DNA of 64,000 nt, from the NCBI GenBank assembly GCA_001632435.1, contig KV424054.1, forward strand, positions 1 to 64,000, written 5' to 3'. This stretch comes from Calocera cornea HHB12733. Taxonomy: Eukaryota; Basidiomycota; Dacrymycetes; Dacrymycetales; Dacrymycetaceae. Shown here piece after piece: positions 10,953-21,974 of this stretch (positions are counted from its first letter, which is position 1; every line of letters starts with the position of its first letter). The notes below the pieces were generated by a model that saw only the letters and a list, made by a program, of their open reading frames with translations, was not told the DNA's origin and searched no databases. The position numbers were made by a program, and so were the translations under genes.

Positions 10953-12175
10953 CCGAGTCGATGGGTACGGGATGGCGGCAGCTCATGTGTAGAGGCAGTT
11001 CGCGGGGAAGGGATGTACGCTCCAAAATTGAATTGAAGAGCTGGTAGTTGGTAACCATCGTTGTGCTGGTGAGATATCGTCTCGCAGGTAGCGGAACCAT
11101 GAAGCCCCTGCTGGATTGTGTGTGGACTCGTGGGATACTAGGACCGACTCGTCTCAAGTGCAATGTTTGCTCGTTCCCATTACCCATACAAGTCAGAACC
11201 TCGCCTGGGCCTCAGCAGCCGGATTCATCCGCAGCTACGACATACATTGCCTTTGATCTCATCGTAAAGAGAACACAACGACAACAACCTGACAACGGTC
11301 ATTGCTTGGCAGATAGACCGTTGGGGAAGATGAGAGTGCGTGGAAAGGAAAACGGGGCGTATCACGTCTAGTCACAGCATCTTCTAAGACGACGTGAAAT
11401 GACCATGCGCCTCGATTAAGGAAGGATGTTTGGACGGGATCAAACGCAGAACCGCGGGAAGACCTGTCCAACTCCCGGGCGAGCAACCCTGCTCAGAACG
11501 TGCTGCCCGTTCTATTCATTCCCCAGCTCATCGTGCGACGCTCGACTCTCATCTGCGCGAACCTCTGCTATTCCTGGGCATTATCAGCCCATATTGTATT
11601 CCAACGTTGCGCCAAGACGGCGTTAACGAAGCAACTTGACTTCGGAACGCGACGCCGCAATATAAAGCCACGCGACTCTTTGTCAGCGCCCTATTGCTCT
11701 GGCGTCCCTCGATAGAAGCGCAGGACGTCCGACCCTGCATGTACTGTACAGAACCAGCGTTCGACCCTGTACATGTTCGGCGTTGGCCCGAAATCTGCTG
11801 TTCGCCACGGTATTCAGGGCTTGTACAGACTGGAGTCAGTCCTCGCAGTCCCTGCTGACGTACCGCCGCTCCAGGAACAGTGGTGCCTCCCCGCTCCCAC
11901 CTGTCACTTCAACACAACTCCCAAGCCGCAGCAGACGCACGGTATGGACAGCGCGACCCCGACTGAGCGCTCACGTCGCGCATCCGCAACCTGATTGGCT
12001 GTCGCGGGACTAGGCCCGGCGATGTTACTAAAGCGCTCGCGGGGTGCGGCTCCTCCTAACCCTCATCCGCGCCCACCCTTAGAGGAGGATCGTCGACCAT
12101 GAACGCAGCCTATAAGAGCGCTTTCCAGGATGGTTGCTACTCGCCAACTGTCTCTACTCCCTGCTCAGCACAATG
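10953..12175. other. Intergenic; right arm of inverted duplication (from about 11480)
   Basis: From about 11480 onward this sequence matches the minus strand of 4655-5415. The conserved parts include a CATTCATTCCC block, the ACAATATAAA/CCACGCGACTC block near 11655-11680 and a GTACCGCC-x-CTCCAG block. No conserved reading frame is visible. A TATAAG at 12111 lies 62-65 bases from the DUF3112 ATG. The first 500 bases are unrelated to the left arm. Confidence 0.65.
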
Positions 12176-13277
12176 ATGTCTGCCGCACCGCGCCCCGCGA
12201 CTCTGGGTGGGATACCCACGACGACAGTGGATGTCCCGATCTGCGCCGTCTTCCTCGCGTGCTACGTAGCTATGGCTGTTACCAACATGACTATCTACCG
12301 ACGCAACCTCGCGCGGAAACGACGCTTTAAACCAAACCTGTTCATGTTCGGCTTCTGCATGTCCAGGATCGTCACCTGGTCTACACGGATCGCGTGGGCA
12401 GTACATCCAACGAATCAGAATCTGGCGATCGTCTCGAACGTGTTTGTAGCCGCGGGTGTAATCCTCCTGGTACGTGATTGCTTCCAGCTACTCTCGAACG
12501 GGAAACTGACCCGCTGCCAGTGGATCGTCAACCGAATATGCGCAACGCGATTGCTCGCAGAGTACCACCCCCGAATGTACCACGAGCTGCCCTTGAGCTT
12601 CTTCGTCACGCGCCTGCCGTACATCCTGGTACTGTGCTGCGTGCCCATGGGTATGCCTCCAACATCTCCTTCCCGATGAACGCGTCTTACATATCCCAGT
12701 GATCACCGCAATCGTGCAAGAGTTCTCCGACCCTGGCCAGCGTCTCCTTAGCATCGACGGGACAATCCTCAAAGTTGCGCTCGCTATCTTCCTCGCCTTC
12801 GCCGCATCGCCCATCCTCTCCCTCTTCTGGACATATGTAGTCCCGCACGAGAGGAGCAAGGACGAGATCCGCGCGATGCAGCGGCGGCTGGGCACGGGGC
12901 ACACGCTTACGAAGGTCACCGTCATCGCTGTTGCGACGGCGCTGCTTGTTACGGAATTGGTACGCTTCCGCCTTTCTTCGAGTCATATAGCTCAGCAACT
13001 CATTACTCTGCAGAGCATTCGAGCCGCCACTATTCTGCAGCAGTTCCCATCGAACGCGGCACCTTGGTGCGTCCTTCCATGCGTCCAGCCGGCAATGGCT
13101 CACCATCTTCTCTACAGGTACTACAGCAAGGCCACCTTCTACGTGATCGTTCCCGTGTTCGAACTCACTGTGCTCGTCATGTTCGCCGCCGTGAGGGTGG
13201 ACCGGCTGTTCTACCTCCATGCGAAGGACGAGGAGATTCCAGAGGACGAGGAGGCGGACAAGGCGGAGATAGCCTGA
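12176..13277 (+). CDS. Seven-helix membrane protein, DUF3112 type (right copy)
   Basis: This is a 298-residue paralog of the left copy, with exons 12176-12469, 12521-12650, 12700-12959, 13014-13066 and 13118-13277, the same lengths exon by exon (294, 130, 260, 53, 160). Hydrophobic segments, the RRNLARKRR loop, FMFGFCMSRI and the W-YYSKATFY / VRVDRLFYL block are all kept, and the tail is acidic. An ATG three bases earlier (12173) would add one methionine; the left copy has only the second one, so I use 12176. Substitutions are spread over the gene and the frame is intact, which argues that both copies are under selection. Ligand and partner are unknown. Confidence 0.85.
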
Positions 13278-13415
13278 AGTACTCTCTAGACCTGGCCTTT
13301 CTGGGCTCTAGTGCTGCTGCTAGATGGGAATGCAACGTGATATCCATTCATGACATTTTAATTCATAACAAGCTTTGGTCTTGCGCTGTACCCATTAGAA
13401 CAGCTGGTCATCCCC

Positions 13416-15255
13416 TCAAGGAGCCGTACAGTTGAAGTCCAACTACATCGCGGCTGGTCAGCCTCTCAGCATGCACACATTGAGAGCATCACTCACGGCA
13501 GCAGTGTTCGTAATGTTGGCGCAGAGGTACTCTGGAGCGCCAAACTTGGACGGGGCGGTCAAGTGCGTGCCGACAGCCGTGAAGTTCGTGCAGGGCCTGG
13601 TAGATGTCAGAGCGGTTCCAACCGGTACTCGTGTCACTTACTCGGAACACTCGAGCGTCACCACGGTTGCGTTCTCGGCTCCGCTCGACATACCGGTGAC
13701 GTTGATGTAGTGCACGTCCGAGATCGTAACCTTGGAGGGGAACGCGAGGCAGGTTGCAGCTGGGGTGGAGTAACATTGGCTGATACCGATGTGAGCCGAA
13801 CACAAGGAGGAGCGGAAGATCGAGCTTACTTCGTCGTGATGGGGAAATCGGTGTTGTTGACAAAGAAGTTCGAGTAGGTGACATCTGCATGACAGTCAGA
13901 TCTAGTGCACTGGGGACGAGAGCAATTCACTCACTCTTGACAAAGCCCATCCCGCCGCCAGCCGTGCTGTTCGGGCTGGGATTACCGCCGAAAACCTTGA
14001 TCCGAGCACCGTTCTGAGCGTTCAGCATGGTGATGTTGTTCACAAGGATGTTCTCAACGATGTCGGTTTCCTGCGTTGAACGTTAGTGGAGGATGTGGGA
14101 GATCTGTTGGGAAGCTTACACCAGCGTACTGGCCGAGCGAGCCGACGGAGATACCGTGGCTCCCGTTGCAGACCATGTTGTAGACCCAGGTGTCGGTCGT
14201 GTTCGGCTTGAAGGAGACGCAGTCGTCGCCGCTGATCGCAAAGATAAGCGCACAGGCAGGAGATCGTGTAGAGGACAACATACTTGGTGATATGGCAATC
14301 GTGGATGGTGACATGATCCCTTGGGACAAAGTCAGCTCGAATCGACGATGGATGTACAGGTTGCACTCACGAGCGATAGATATCCCATCCGTCCGTGTTG
14401 GACGCCGAATTCTTGGAATAGGACGCGCTGTGCATGGTGATGAAGGCTAGCGGGGTGTTAGCAGTCGTGATCCTTAATGGTCCCAGCCGATGCTTACAGT
14501 ATTCAACAAACGAAGACTGGTAGACAAAGTTGTTCTGAACAGACATGAGACGCAGCCTCGCCAAGATCGAGCCATACGTACCCAGAAGGGCGAGTTCAGA
14601 TAGGTGATATTGGTGACCAACACGTGCGTCGAGTTGAAGACGGTGAGGGGAACTGGACGGGCGAAGGTCGTCGACGAGCCACCGGCGGTACCAGTCGAGC
14701 CGATCGTCGTGAGTCCGTCGTACCATACCTGGCCGTTGCCGTCGATCGTTCCGCCGCCGTACTGTGAACATGAGAACTTTGCACCCACCTGACGAGACAG
14801 AGACGGCATACCAGCGTGACGTTGTTGCCTCCTAGGAGCCAAGCGGTTGTCCTGTGTTCAGGTTAGAAGCAGCATAGAGGGCAGCGGCGGATGCATACGC
14901 ATTTTGATAGGTGAGGAAGATGGAGTTGGGGCTCCAGTAGGCGATGTCCGGAGTGTACTGGACTGTGCGGACAGTCAGCGGGAGCAGAAGAACCGCAAGA
15001 CAGACCCGTACCGACACCGCTGAGCTCGATCGAGACGTTGTTCAGACCGGTCGTATTGAGCACGGTGTTGACGCTGTAGTACTTGTCGAGGACGATCTTG
15101 CCGTTCTGGCCGCACTGGGCGAAGGCGGACAAGATGCTTGGTCCATCGTCCCCGCCCTTGCCGACAGGAACGACGGTGCACGTGCTGTTGACCTTTACGA
15201 CGGAAGCGGAGATGCCCAGCGGCAGCAACGCGAGCAGAAGAGGAAGGAGCGGCAT
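13416..15255 (-). CDS. GH28 pectinase, exopolygalacturonase-like, secreted
   Basis: This glycoside hydrolase family 28 enzyme should cleave homogalacturonan in plant cell walls outside the cell. Thirteen exons (15255-15012, 14962-14899, 14851-14812, 14761-14582, 14534-14498, 14446-14371, 14319-14284, 14231-14120, 14070-13935, 13884-13830, 13779-13642, 13596-13497, 13442-13416) join to 414 aa with consistent phases. It starts with a leucine-rich signal peptide (about 17 residues). GH28 catalytic blocks are all present in order: NTDGWD, NGDDCVSF, GSHGIS and ARIKVFGG. Several NxT/S sites suggest glycosylation, and the many cysteines suggest disulfides. The lack of extra domains and the GSHGIS spacing suggest the exo type, but endo- and exo-enzymes cannot be told apart firmly here. 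A TATAAG lies about 72 bases upstream. Confidence 0.9.
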
Positions 15256-15754
15256 GGCTGTTTGCGGTCTAGATCTGGCTCGAAAGGGGCACAGAGTGCC
15301 TTGAACAGGCGTACGCTCCGCATTCTTATAGCTTTGGGTACCTCAGAAGCCAGATGTTTGCGCTTCTAGCGAGCCGAATCGTCGAGATCCCCCAGAGAAG
15401 GCAAAACTCCAGAGAAACTCCAGGCCGGGGCCCCGTGTCCCACGCTGAGATGAGCTGTGTACGGCGTCTGTCCGCGAATCCGCACCATTCCTGGCCAATG
15501 ACGAGCGGACATGGCGGTGGCGGCTGCTCGAATGGTCCGGGCCGCCCGGGCCGCCAGATCACTGCGTCAAGAGATGGCCATCGTCCATATGAAGCAAGCA
15601 GCACGTGAGGATTCGTGTACGAGAGTGAGAAGAGCACACCAATGAGAGACGTCATGAGTTGGCATTCTTGCGGGAGCTAATTACAGTCCGTATACCCGAC
15701 TCGGCCTAATGCGGGTGCACATTGCACCGACTTATTGACTCCACCCGGAGAAGC
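15256..15754. other. Intergenic, GH28 promoter
   Basis: This holds the promoter of the pectinase gene (TATAAG near 15325-15330 on the minus strand) and the 3' flank of MND1. Nothing else seen. Confidence 0.5.
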
Positions 15755-16923
15755 TCACACCAGGTCTTCCCAGCCCTCGCGCATCTCGAAAGCATTGCGA
15801 ATGCTGTTACCATCTTGCCCTTGGCTCTCCAGGTACGAAACGACGGTCATCGCGTTCTCTACGACAATCCTCAGCTGTGATCATTACTGCCGAATGAAGG
15901 GGTCGTACCGGTCCACCTCTCGGCGGCTTCGTGAGCCAGCACGGCACCGCGCCTCTTGTGCTCCACCTGGGCAGCATCACATTGCAGCAGGGCCGCCTTC
16001 TCGCGCTGAAGCTTGTCCTTCTCATGGCGGAGCTGGCGATACTGCTGCAAGGCCTTCGTGCGCTCTTCCTGTCGACGATCAGGCATTTCATATCAGCCCG
16101 AGTTGGATTACTGTCGGCTTACGCTGGCCGGGCGGGTCTGGCGTTCTTGTTCCATCAGTCCTTCGATCTCTTTGCCGCGAGCGGTCAGCCTGTCGATATC
16201 CTTCTTGACCTCGTCGATCTTGGCCATAAGCTACAGTCGGATGACACGAGTCGATCAGGGCTTGTCAGCGATAGGTCCGGTGGCGGAGGGAGAAACGACG
16301 TACCGCCGCGCCCTCCTGAGCAGGGAACGCCCAGTAGACTACGCGGCCAACGCCCAACACAATCAGCCCCGGGTCCGCCACACGAGCAGAGCAGCGCACA
16401 GTTCCCAGCCCCAATCTTGTCCATCTGCACAAGGTTGTCGTCCACCAGCTCCTGCAGCACTTCCTTGACGGACTGGGAGACTGCGCGGGTGCGGACTCAG
16501 GCGGGCGATGCTAGCCAAGCGCCGGAGGGCTCACCGATGCCCTTCATCTTCGGCCCGAGCTGCGCATATACGCCGTCAGCGAGCGCCTGGACCGCGCAAC
16601 AAGGGGAACGGACCTTCTCGAGCTCCTTAAGCTGCATATATGCGCTTCGAAGTCAGCCGTCCGCCCTCTCAAACCAGGGGAAGGCAGAACAGACCTGGTA
16701 GAACTCCTTCTGTGCATGCGCGAGCGATCGACGGTCAGCAAGAGCAGCGAGGTAGGCGGCAGGAGCGGGAGGGGAGAGGAGGGGCGTACCGTCTCACGAA
16801 AGATCTCGAGCATCTTGCTCTTCTTCTCGTCTGCGGAGAGGCCGCGGGGTGCCTGGAAAGGGCTCGCGGTTCAGTACGGTGCTCCGACGGTGAGGCGTGA
16901 GGAGTGAGCGGGGAGCGGACCAT
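15755..16923 (-). CDS. MND1: MND1, meiotic recombination protein
   Basis: MND1 forms a complex with HOP2 that helps Dmc1/Rad51 strand invasion during meiosis; it acts in the nucleus. Ten exons (16923-16921, 16852-16790, 16709-16695, 16631-16614, 16559-16535, 16480-16400, 16338-16304, 16230-16123, 16068-15909, 15858-15755) give 203 aa, the usual size. The order matches the family: RGLSADEKKSKMLEIF, KEFYQ, LKELEK, KMKGI, VSQSVKEVLQELVDD, then NFYWAFP, followed by a long coiled coil and an AAERWTEN block near the end. The first exon is only the ATG, with a GTCCGC donor directly after it. Exons of 15, 18 and 25 bases make this gene easy to mispredict. Confidence 0.9.
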
Positions 16924-17547
16924 GTTGATGATTGTGTTGGTTGGTTGTTGTTGCTTGAAGCACTAGTACCGGCGGTGAGGCAGAGTACTGGTGAGAGCGA
17001 GTGGTGGGGAGAGAGAGAGACGAACGCGTCTTTGCAGCGGCGAGTCGACGCGACTGGACGGGGTGGTGTAACGCGTGACCGCGGATTCTCGCAGCTTCGG
17101 ATCGCTGTTCGGTTTCGCTGATCGGGCAGTCATTCGCTCGTCGAGCTGCAAGCCGCCCATGGTTGTACAGAGGACCGAGCGGTCCAAATTGCAATCAATC
17201 AGTCAATTACATGTATGCAAAGGATCCTATAGATCCGGTATCAAATGCGTCGTGCAAGGTGTTGCCCAGTCGAGCGTCACCAGCGAGCCAGTGTAAGAAA
17301 GCGCAGCCAGCCAACCAGAGATAAGAGCGTAAAAGCGTAAGAGGCAGGCGAGCGGGGAGATAGCCAAGGCAAAGAACCAGCGCAATCCAAAAAATACAGT
17401 GCAGCGCATCTAGATCCTCGCCCTGTTCCCTGTTCCCTCTTCCCGTTTCCCTCCATCCAAGGATGTCATTCCAGGACCCTCACGCGGCCGGGCCCAACCT
17501 GAACAAGCGCGCCCAGCCCAGTCCAGTCCAGCCCGGCCCAAACACGC
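16924..17547. other. Intergenic, MND1 promoter
   Basis: No gene seen. It lies between the ATG of MND1 and the stop codon of the next minus-strand gene. Confidence 0.5.
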
Positions 17548-19617
17548 TCAAGCCAACCTCGAATCCCTCGCAATCTTCTTCCTCAAGCTCTCCTCCCCCT
17601 TGACAGTGCTGCTGCTGCTGCTGCTCCCCCCGTCCTCGCTCATGCGCACGCTCGATCCTGGGCCTGAGCCGGAGCCGGAGCCCGAACCCGCTGCAGGCTC
17701 GCGCTCCTCGTCACTCTCCACGACCTCGAGCTCGACGCCGCGTGCCCAGAGGCCCGAGTCAGCGCGCGCGCGCGCCGTCCGCGCGCTCAGGGAGATCTCG
17801 GCCATGCGGCGTTCTGATAGTCTGTGGAGGGGGTCAGCGCAGCTCGCGCGGGGGCCGGGATGGGGGACGAGCGATCTCGGCCTGCCGAGTGGAAAGGAGA
17901 TGGAGGTGGAGATGGAAATGGGAATGGGAATGGACGTACAGCCTGGGGAGCTCGCCGTTCGGCCCAAAGGGCGAGAACGCGCCCTTCTCGCTCCTCCTGA
18001 TCCCCGCATACGCCGCCTTGCGCTCCTGCAGGATCGCCTCGGCCACACACGAGAAGCTCTCCGTCCTGGCCGGATCGCGCTTGGCGATCTCCGGGTCGTT
18101 GCGCAGCTTGCTGAGCTCGAGCAGCGCCCGCTTCCACTCGTCTTCCTCTGAGTTGAGGAACGGGCGAGGGAGTGGCGTGTACTTGGAGTCGGGCTGGGAG
18201 AGCTGCGCGTAGAAGGACCGCATCTCGTCGATCAGGATCGCGGCGAACTGCGGGATCCAGTGGAACTGGTCCGGCGCGTCGGGGAGGATCACCAGCTTCG
18301 CCCCGCCCGCCGCGTTGGTCAGGGCGGCGCGCAGGAGCTCGGCTTCCTCGGGCGTGCTCACGAGCGTCGTCGCGCCCTGCTTAGCCGTGAGCGGTGCACT
18401 GCCGCGCGGAAGAGAGGGACAACGTACGTTCATGATCAGGCACGGCGCGCGGATGAGCGACGTGTACTCGATGGGCAGGCGTTGGCGCTACAAACGTGTA
18501 CTCCTATCAGCCCCGCGCTTAGCATATGAACAGCCCACACGCACCAGAAGGAACGGGCACGCCCAGTCATAGAAGCGCGACCCGTTCGCAGGGTAGTACT
18601 GCGTCTCCCAGTACTGCACCACCTCGTCGATCCTGGCTTCGGACAGGTACTGTGCAGGAAAAAGGAAAATGTTAGTCCGCTGTTGTGCGGTGCGGCGGGG
18701 ACGGGGGGGCGGGATGGGATGGGAAGGGAGGAAGAGTGGGGGAGCAGTGCGCGGGATAGGACGGGGAAGGGAGGAAGATGGCAGGGCGCGGGATAGATGG
18801 ATGGGACGGGAAGGGGAAGTGGAAGTGGAAATGGCAAGGGAACAAGACGCACCTCGCCGTACGCCAGCGGGTGGAACTCGTTCACGCAGTCCTCCATCGT
18901 CTCGAGATCCTTGGCAGTGAGGTACCTCTCCAGGAGCTCGTTCCAGCTCTCTTGGATCCAGTCGGGGCTGTGTTGCGGATGCGCGCGGGTTAGCGGAGCC
19001 CAACAGCTTAGCAACGGGGGAAGAGGGAGCGGGGAGGGGGGAGGAACGCGGTGGCAAGCTGAACGGCTTTAGGGAGACGACAGCGAAGAGGGGGCGAGAA
19101 AGGGGAGAGGGGGAAGCAGCACGCACGGATCGGGGTTGGCAATCGCCAGGAGCACGAGGCTCTTGACGCGGTGCGGCCAGAGGATCGCCATCCTCTTCGC
19201 GGCCGTGACGCTCAGCCCGCTGGCGGCGAGGACATGCGCACTGTCGATGCCGAGCGTGTCCATAGCCTTTACAAAGTCGACCGCGTCGGTCCACGAGTCC
19301 CTGGCCAGGAGCGGGGCGTTGCGCGTCTGCCCCACGCTGCGCGGGTCCAGGGAGATGAGCGTGTACTGCTCGGAGAGGGGCGAGCGGAAGAGCTCGGCCA
19401 TGTCCCGGCTGTCGATCATCGTGCCCGGGAGGAGGAGCAGGACTTCGCGGTCGGGAGGCAGCGGGCGGGAGGGCGTGATCGCCCCGCCGTACTCCTCTTC
19501 GGGGGAGGCGGCGGTGATACAGGGACCAGAGGAAGGGGGGGAGGGGCCGGGGACGAAGGGCAGGTTGGTCCGGTAGAACATGTCCACGTCCTCGTTTGGG
19601 AGGCGGAGGAAGGGCAT
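17548..19617 (-). CDS. Alpha/beta hydrolase with disordered C-terminal tail, 493 aa
   Basis: Six exons (19617-19127, 18967-18853, 18649-18545, 18487-18428, 18376-17940, 17821-17548) join in frame. Residues 50-290 have an alpha/beta hydrolase order: LLLLPGT (oxyanion-hole region), SLDPRSVGQT (strand 4 loop), HVLAASGLS (nucleophile elbow), a lid part, then LIMN and a DQFHWIPQ stretch that may hold the histidine. The elbow is A-S-G-L rather than the usual G-x-S-x-G, so activity is uncertain. The last 90 residues are acidic and serine/glycine-rich with no family likeness. The last intron has two possible acceptors: the one at 17822/17821 keeps a long frame, while the one seven bases further on ends the protein about 20 codons later. 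The substrate cannot be told. Confidence 0.75.
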
Positions 19618-20986
19618 CGCGCTTGCTTGTTTGATGTCTGCGGGGGGTGGTCGTGGGTGGGTGGCAGGGAGGCAGGCGGTGCGCAGGGGGGTTGGCGGGC
19701 TGGGGATCCACTCGCGAGGGCAGCAGGCAGCAGGAGCAGGAGCAGGAGGAGCAGGAGCAGGCGCGGAAGGAGCACGAGGAGGAGGAGGGAAGAGAGCAGG
19801 CAGACGGGTGAGCCGCAGAGGCCCCGAAGGTGGATTATCAGGCTCTCCAGCCTGTCGCGGGTCTGTCCCATCACCGCACCTGCACCCGTCACCCGTCATC
19901 CGTCAGCCGTCAGCCGCCAGCCGTGGACGACCTGCGCGCCGTGTCGGCCCACCAGCAAGGGGCGCGTCTGTCCGTCCTCCCGTCTTTCCCGAGTCTCGCC
20001 CCCTGGCGCAGTGAGCGGGGACGGGACCGGGACCGGGGGACGGTGACATCAGCTGCAGGGGATCGGGTGCAGCTGGGGGCACGGCGTGTGGGCGTGTCTG
20101 GGCAGCAGGCAGGCAGGCAGAGTGGCTTGTCTCACCCGCCGCACGGCGCGTCCGTCCCCGGGCCTTCCTCCCATCGTCCCCCATCCCAGCCAGCCCAGTC
20201 CGCGCAGCCCCGGCCGTGGCCCCCGAGACGCCCTCCGTCCCGTCCGTCCGTCCGTCACAAGCGTGCGAGCGTGTGTGGGTGCGCGTGTGCAAGCGCTCGT
20301 CAGCCCGTCCTATCCAGTCCAGTCAGTTCAGAGCAGCAGCAGGGCGACGCGAGTGAGTGAGACACGGACCCTCCCTCCCTCCCTCCCTCCCTGCCTTCCG
20401 TCCTTCCGTCCTTGTGCAGCTGAGGGCGGTAGGGCGACAGGGCGACAGGGCGGCGCTGCGAATGTGGCGGATGGCGGTCGATGGGGACCGGTCCCTACTC
20501 CTTGACAGCATGACGCACAGGGCGCTAGCGTTGCGGGGTCCTGCTTCCTGCTGCGCGCGCTTGGCCTCGTCCGAATCCTATCACAGCACCGGCACCGGCA
20601 CTGTATTAATATTGTATTGTATCGACTGTATCGACTGCCGACCCTATCTACCGTAGCGTATCGTCCGTATCGAATGCGAATGCGACTGCGATGAATGAAC
20701 AAAGCCTTCGTTAGACAATCATTAATCGCACTGACTCCCCAAGGTCCCTGATCTCAACGCCTTCCGAGCCTCCCTTTCTCCCCGGCCCTCAGGATCCCTC
20801 ACCTCCTCTCCCCTCCCCCTCCCTACCCGACCGAGCCCACGAAAAATAATCCTCATCCAGCTAGCAGAGGCTGGCAGACGCGGGCTGATCCGCACGAGGG
20901 AGGCGGCGCCCGCCCCCGCCAGCCCCGCCATGTGCCGGATGCACTAGGAGGCTGGCTGATCCTCGATCCCCCGCTCCCTACCTCGG

Positions 20987-21042
20987 CAATCCAATCCAAT
21001 CCATCCAATCCATCCAATCCAATCCAATCCAATCCAATCCAG
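20987..21042. repeat. Pentanucleotide microsatellite (CCAAT)n
   Basis: About ten tandem CCAAT units with two shortened units in the middle. Confidence 0.9.
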
Positions 21043-21148
21043 CGCCCGACCTGCATAGGGAGCCGGGCGAGGTCTCTCGATCCTTCCGTTTCTCCGTCTC
21101 TCCGTCTCGCCGCCTCGGTCCACGTCTGTCCACTACAGTAGTAGTAGT

Positions 21149-21195
21149 ATCGTATCGTATCGCACCGTATCGTATCGTATCGTATCGTATCGTAG
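21149..21195. repeat. Pentanucleotide microsatellite (CGTAT)n
   Basis: About nine tandem CGTAT units, one with a substitution (CGCAC). Confidence 0.9.
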
Positions 21196-21974
21196 CACGG
21201 TCACGGGACCTTTCGGGTGTTGCTTGGCGCTGGAAGCTGAGATCTGGGCTCGGGGCTCTGGAAGTCCGGGCTGGGCTCGTTGTCAATCCGGATCCGCTGG
21301 GGGACCCTTGACTTCTGTACTACCTACTGCCCCTTGCAATAGACCTGGACCAACTCCGTTGGCCAGGAATACAATGCAATACAGAGCAGAGCAAGTCCAG
21401 TAGTGCAGTACTCGTTCCTTCCTCGTTCATGCCGCTGTCGTCATTCTTACGTAGACGGGAAAGGGAAGCGGATACATAGGGAAGGACGGAGGGGCACCGC
21501 GGCGGGACGCAGCGAGGGAGGGTACAAGGGAGGCTCACTGATTGAAGGAAAGGCGGTTGGCGTGTGCGCGTGTGTTGCACCAAGGAGGAACGCAGGCTCT
21601 GGCTCTGGGCTCCGACTTCTCCGTTCTCTCTGGTCCGTGCTGTACCGCCGTAACGAGCGAGGAATTAGATTGCGAGGCAAACGGGCTCGACGGCCATCTC
21701 GTAGAAGTACAACAGTTCCCTGGGTATCGCCCTTTCCCGTCTGCCCGCCTGTCTGCTTGTGGTATGTATAGGGATATCGATATCGATACGGCTGGGAATT
21801 GAAGACTTGGCCGGTGCCGAAAGCCGTCATAGTGTCATAGCGTAATACGGTGATAGGGCCCGGCTCGTTCGTTCGTTCGTTCGTTCGGTCATTCAGTCGT
21901 CCGTTCGCCCACACGCGCCAGCGACCACCTCTGATCGCCCGCACCCAACATGCATGCATTCGCCGGCCCGTACC

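Larger units (their letters stand above)
19618..21974. other. GC-rich intergenic region with many microsatellites
   Basis: No gene is supported although several long open frames exist, as expected from high GC. Visible repeats are CTCC runs near 20371-20395, CCAAT units at 20987-21042, CGTAT units at 21149-21195, and TTCG units near 21867-21887. It contains the 5' flank of the hydrolase gene and the 3' flank of NudE. Confidence 0.6.

Noticed and set aside
18488..19711. 400-codon proline-rich frame on the minus strand
   Set aside because: It is a different frame over the exons and introns of the 17548-19617 hydrolase, with only low-complexity translation.
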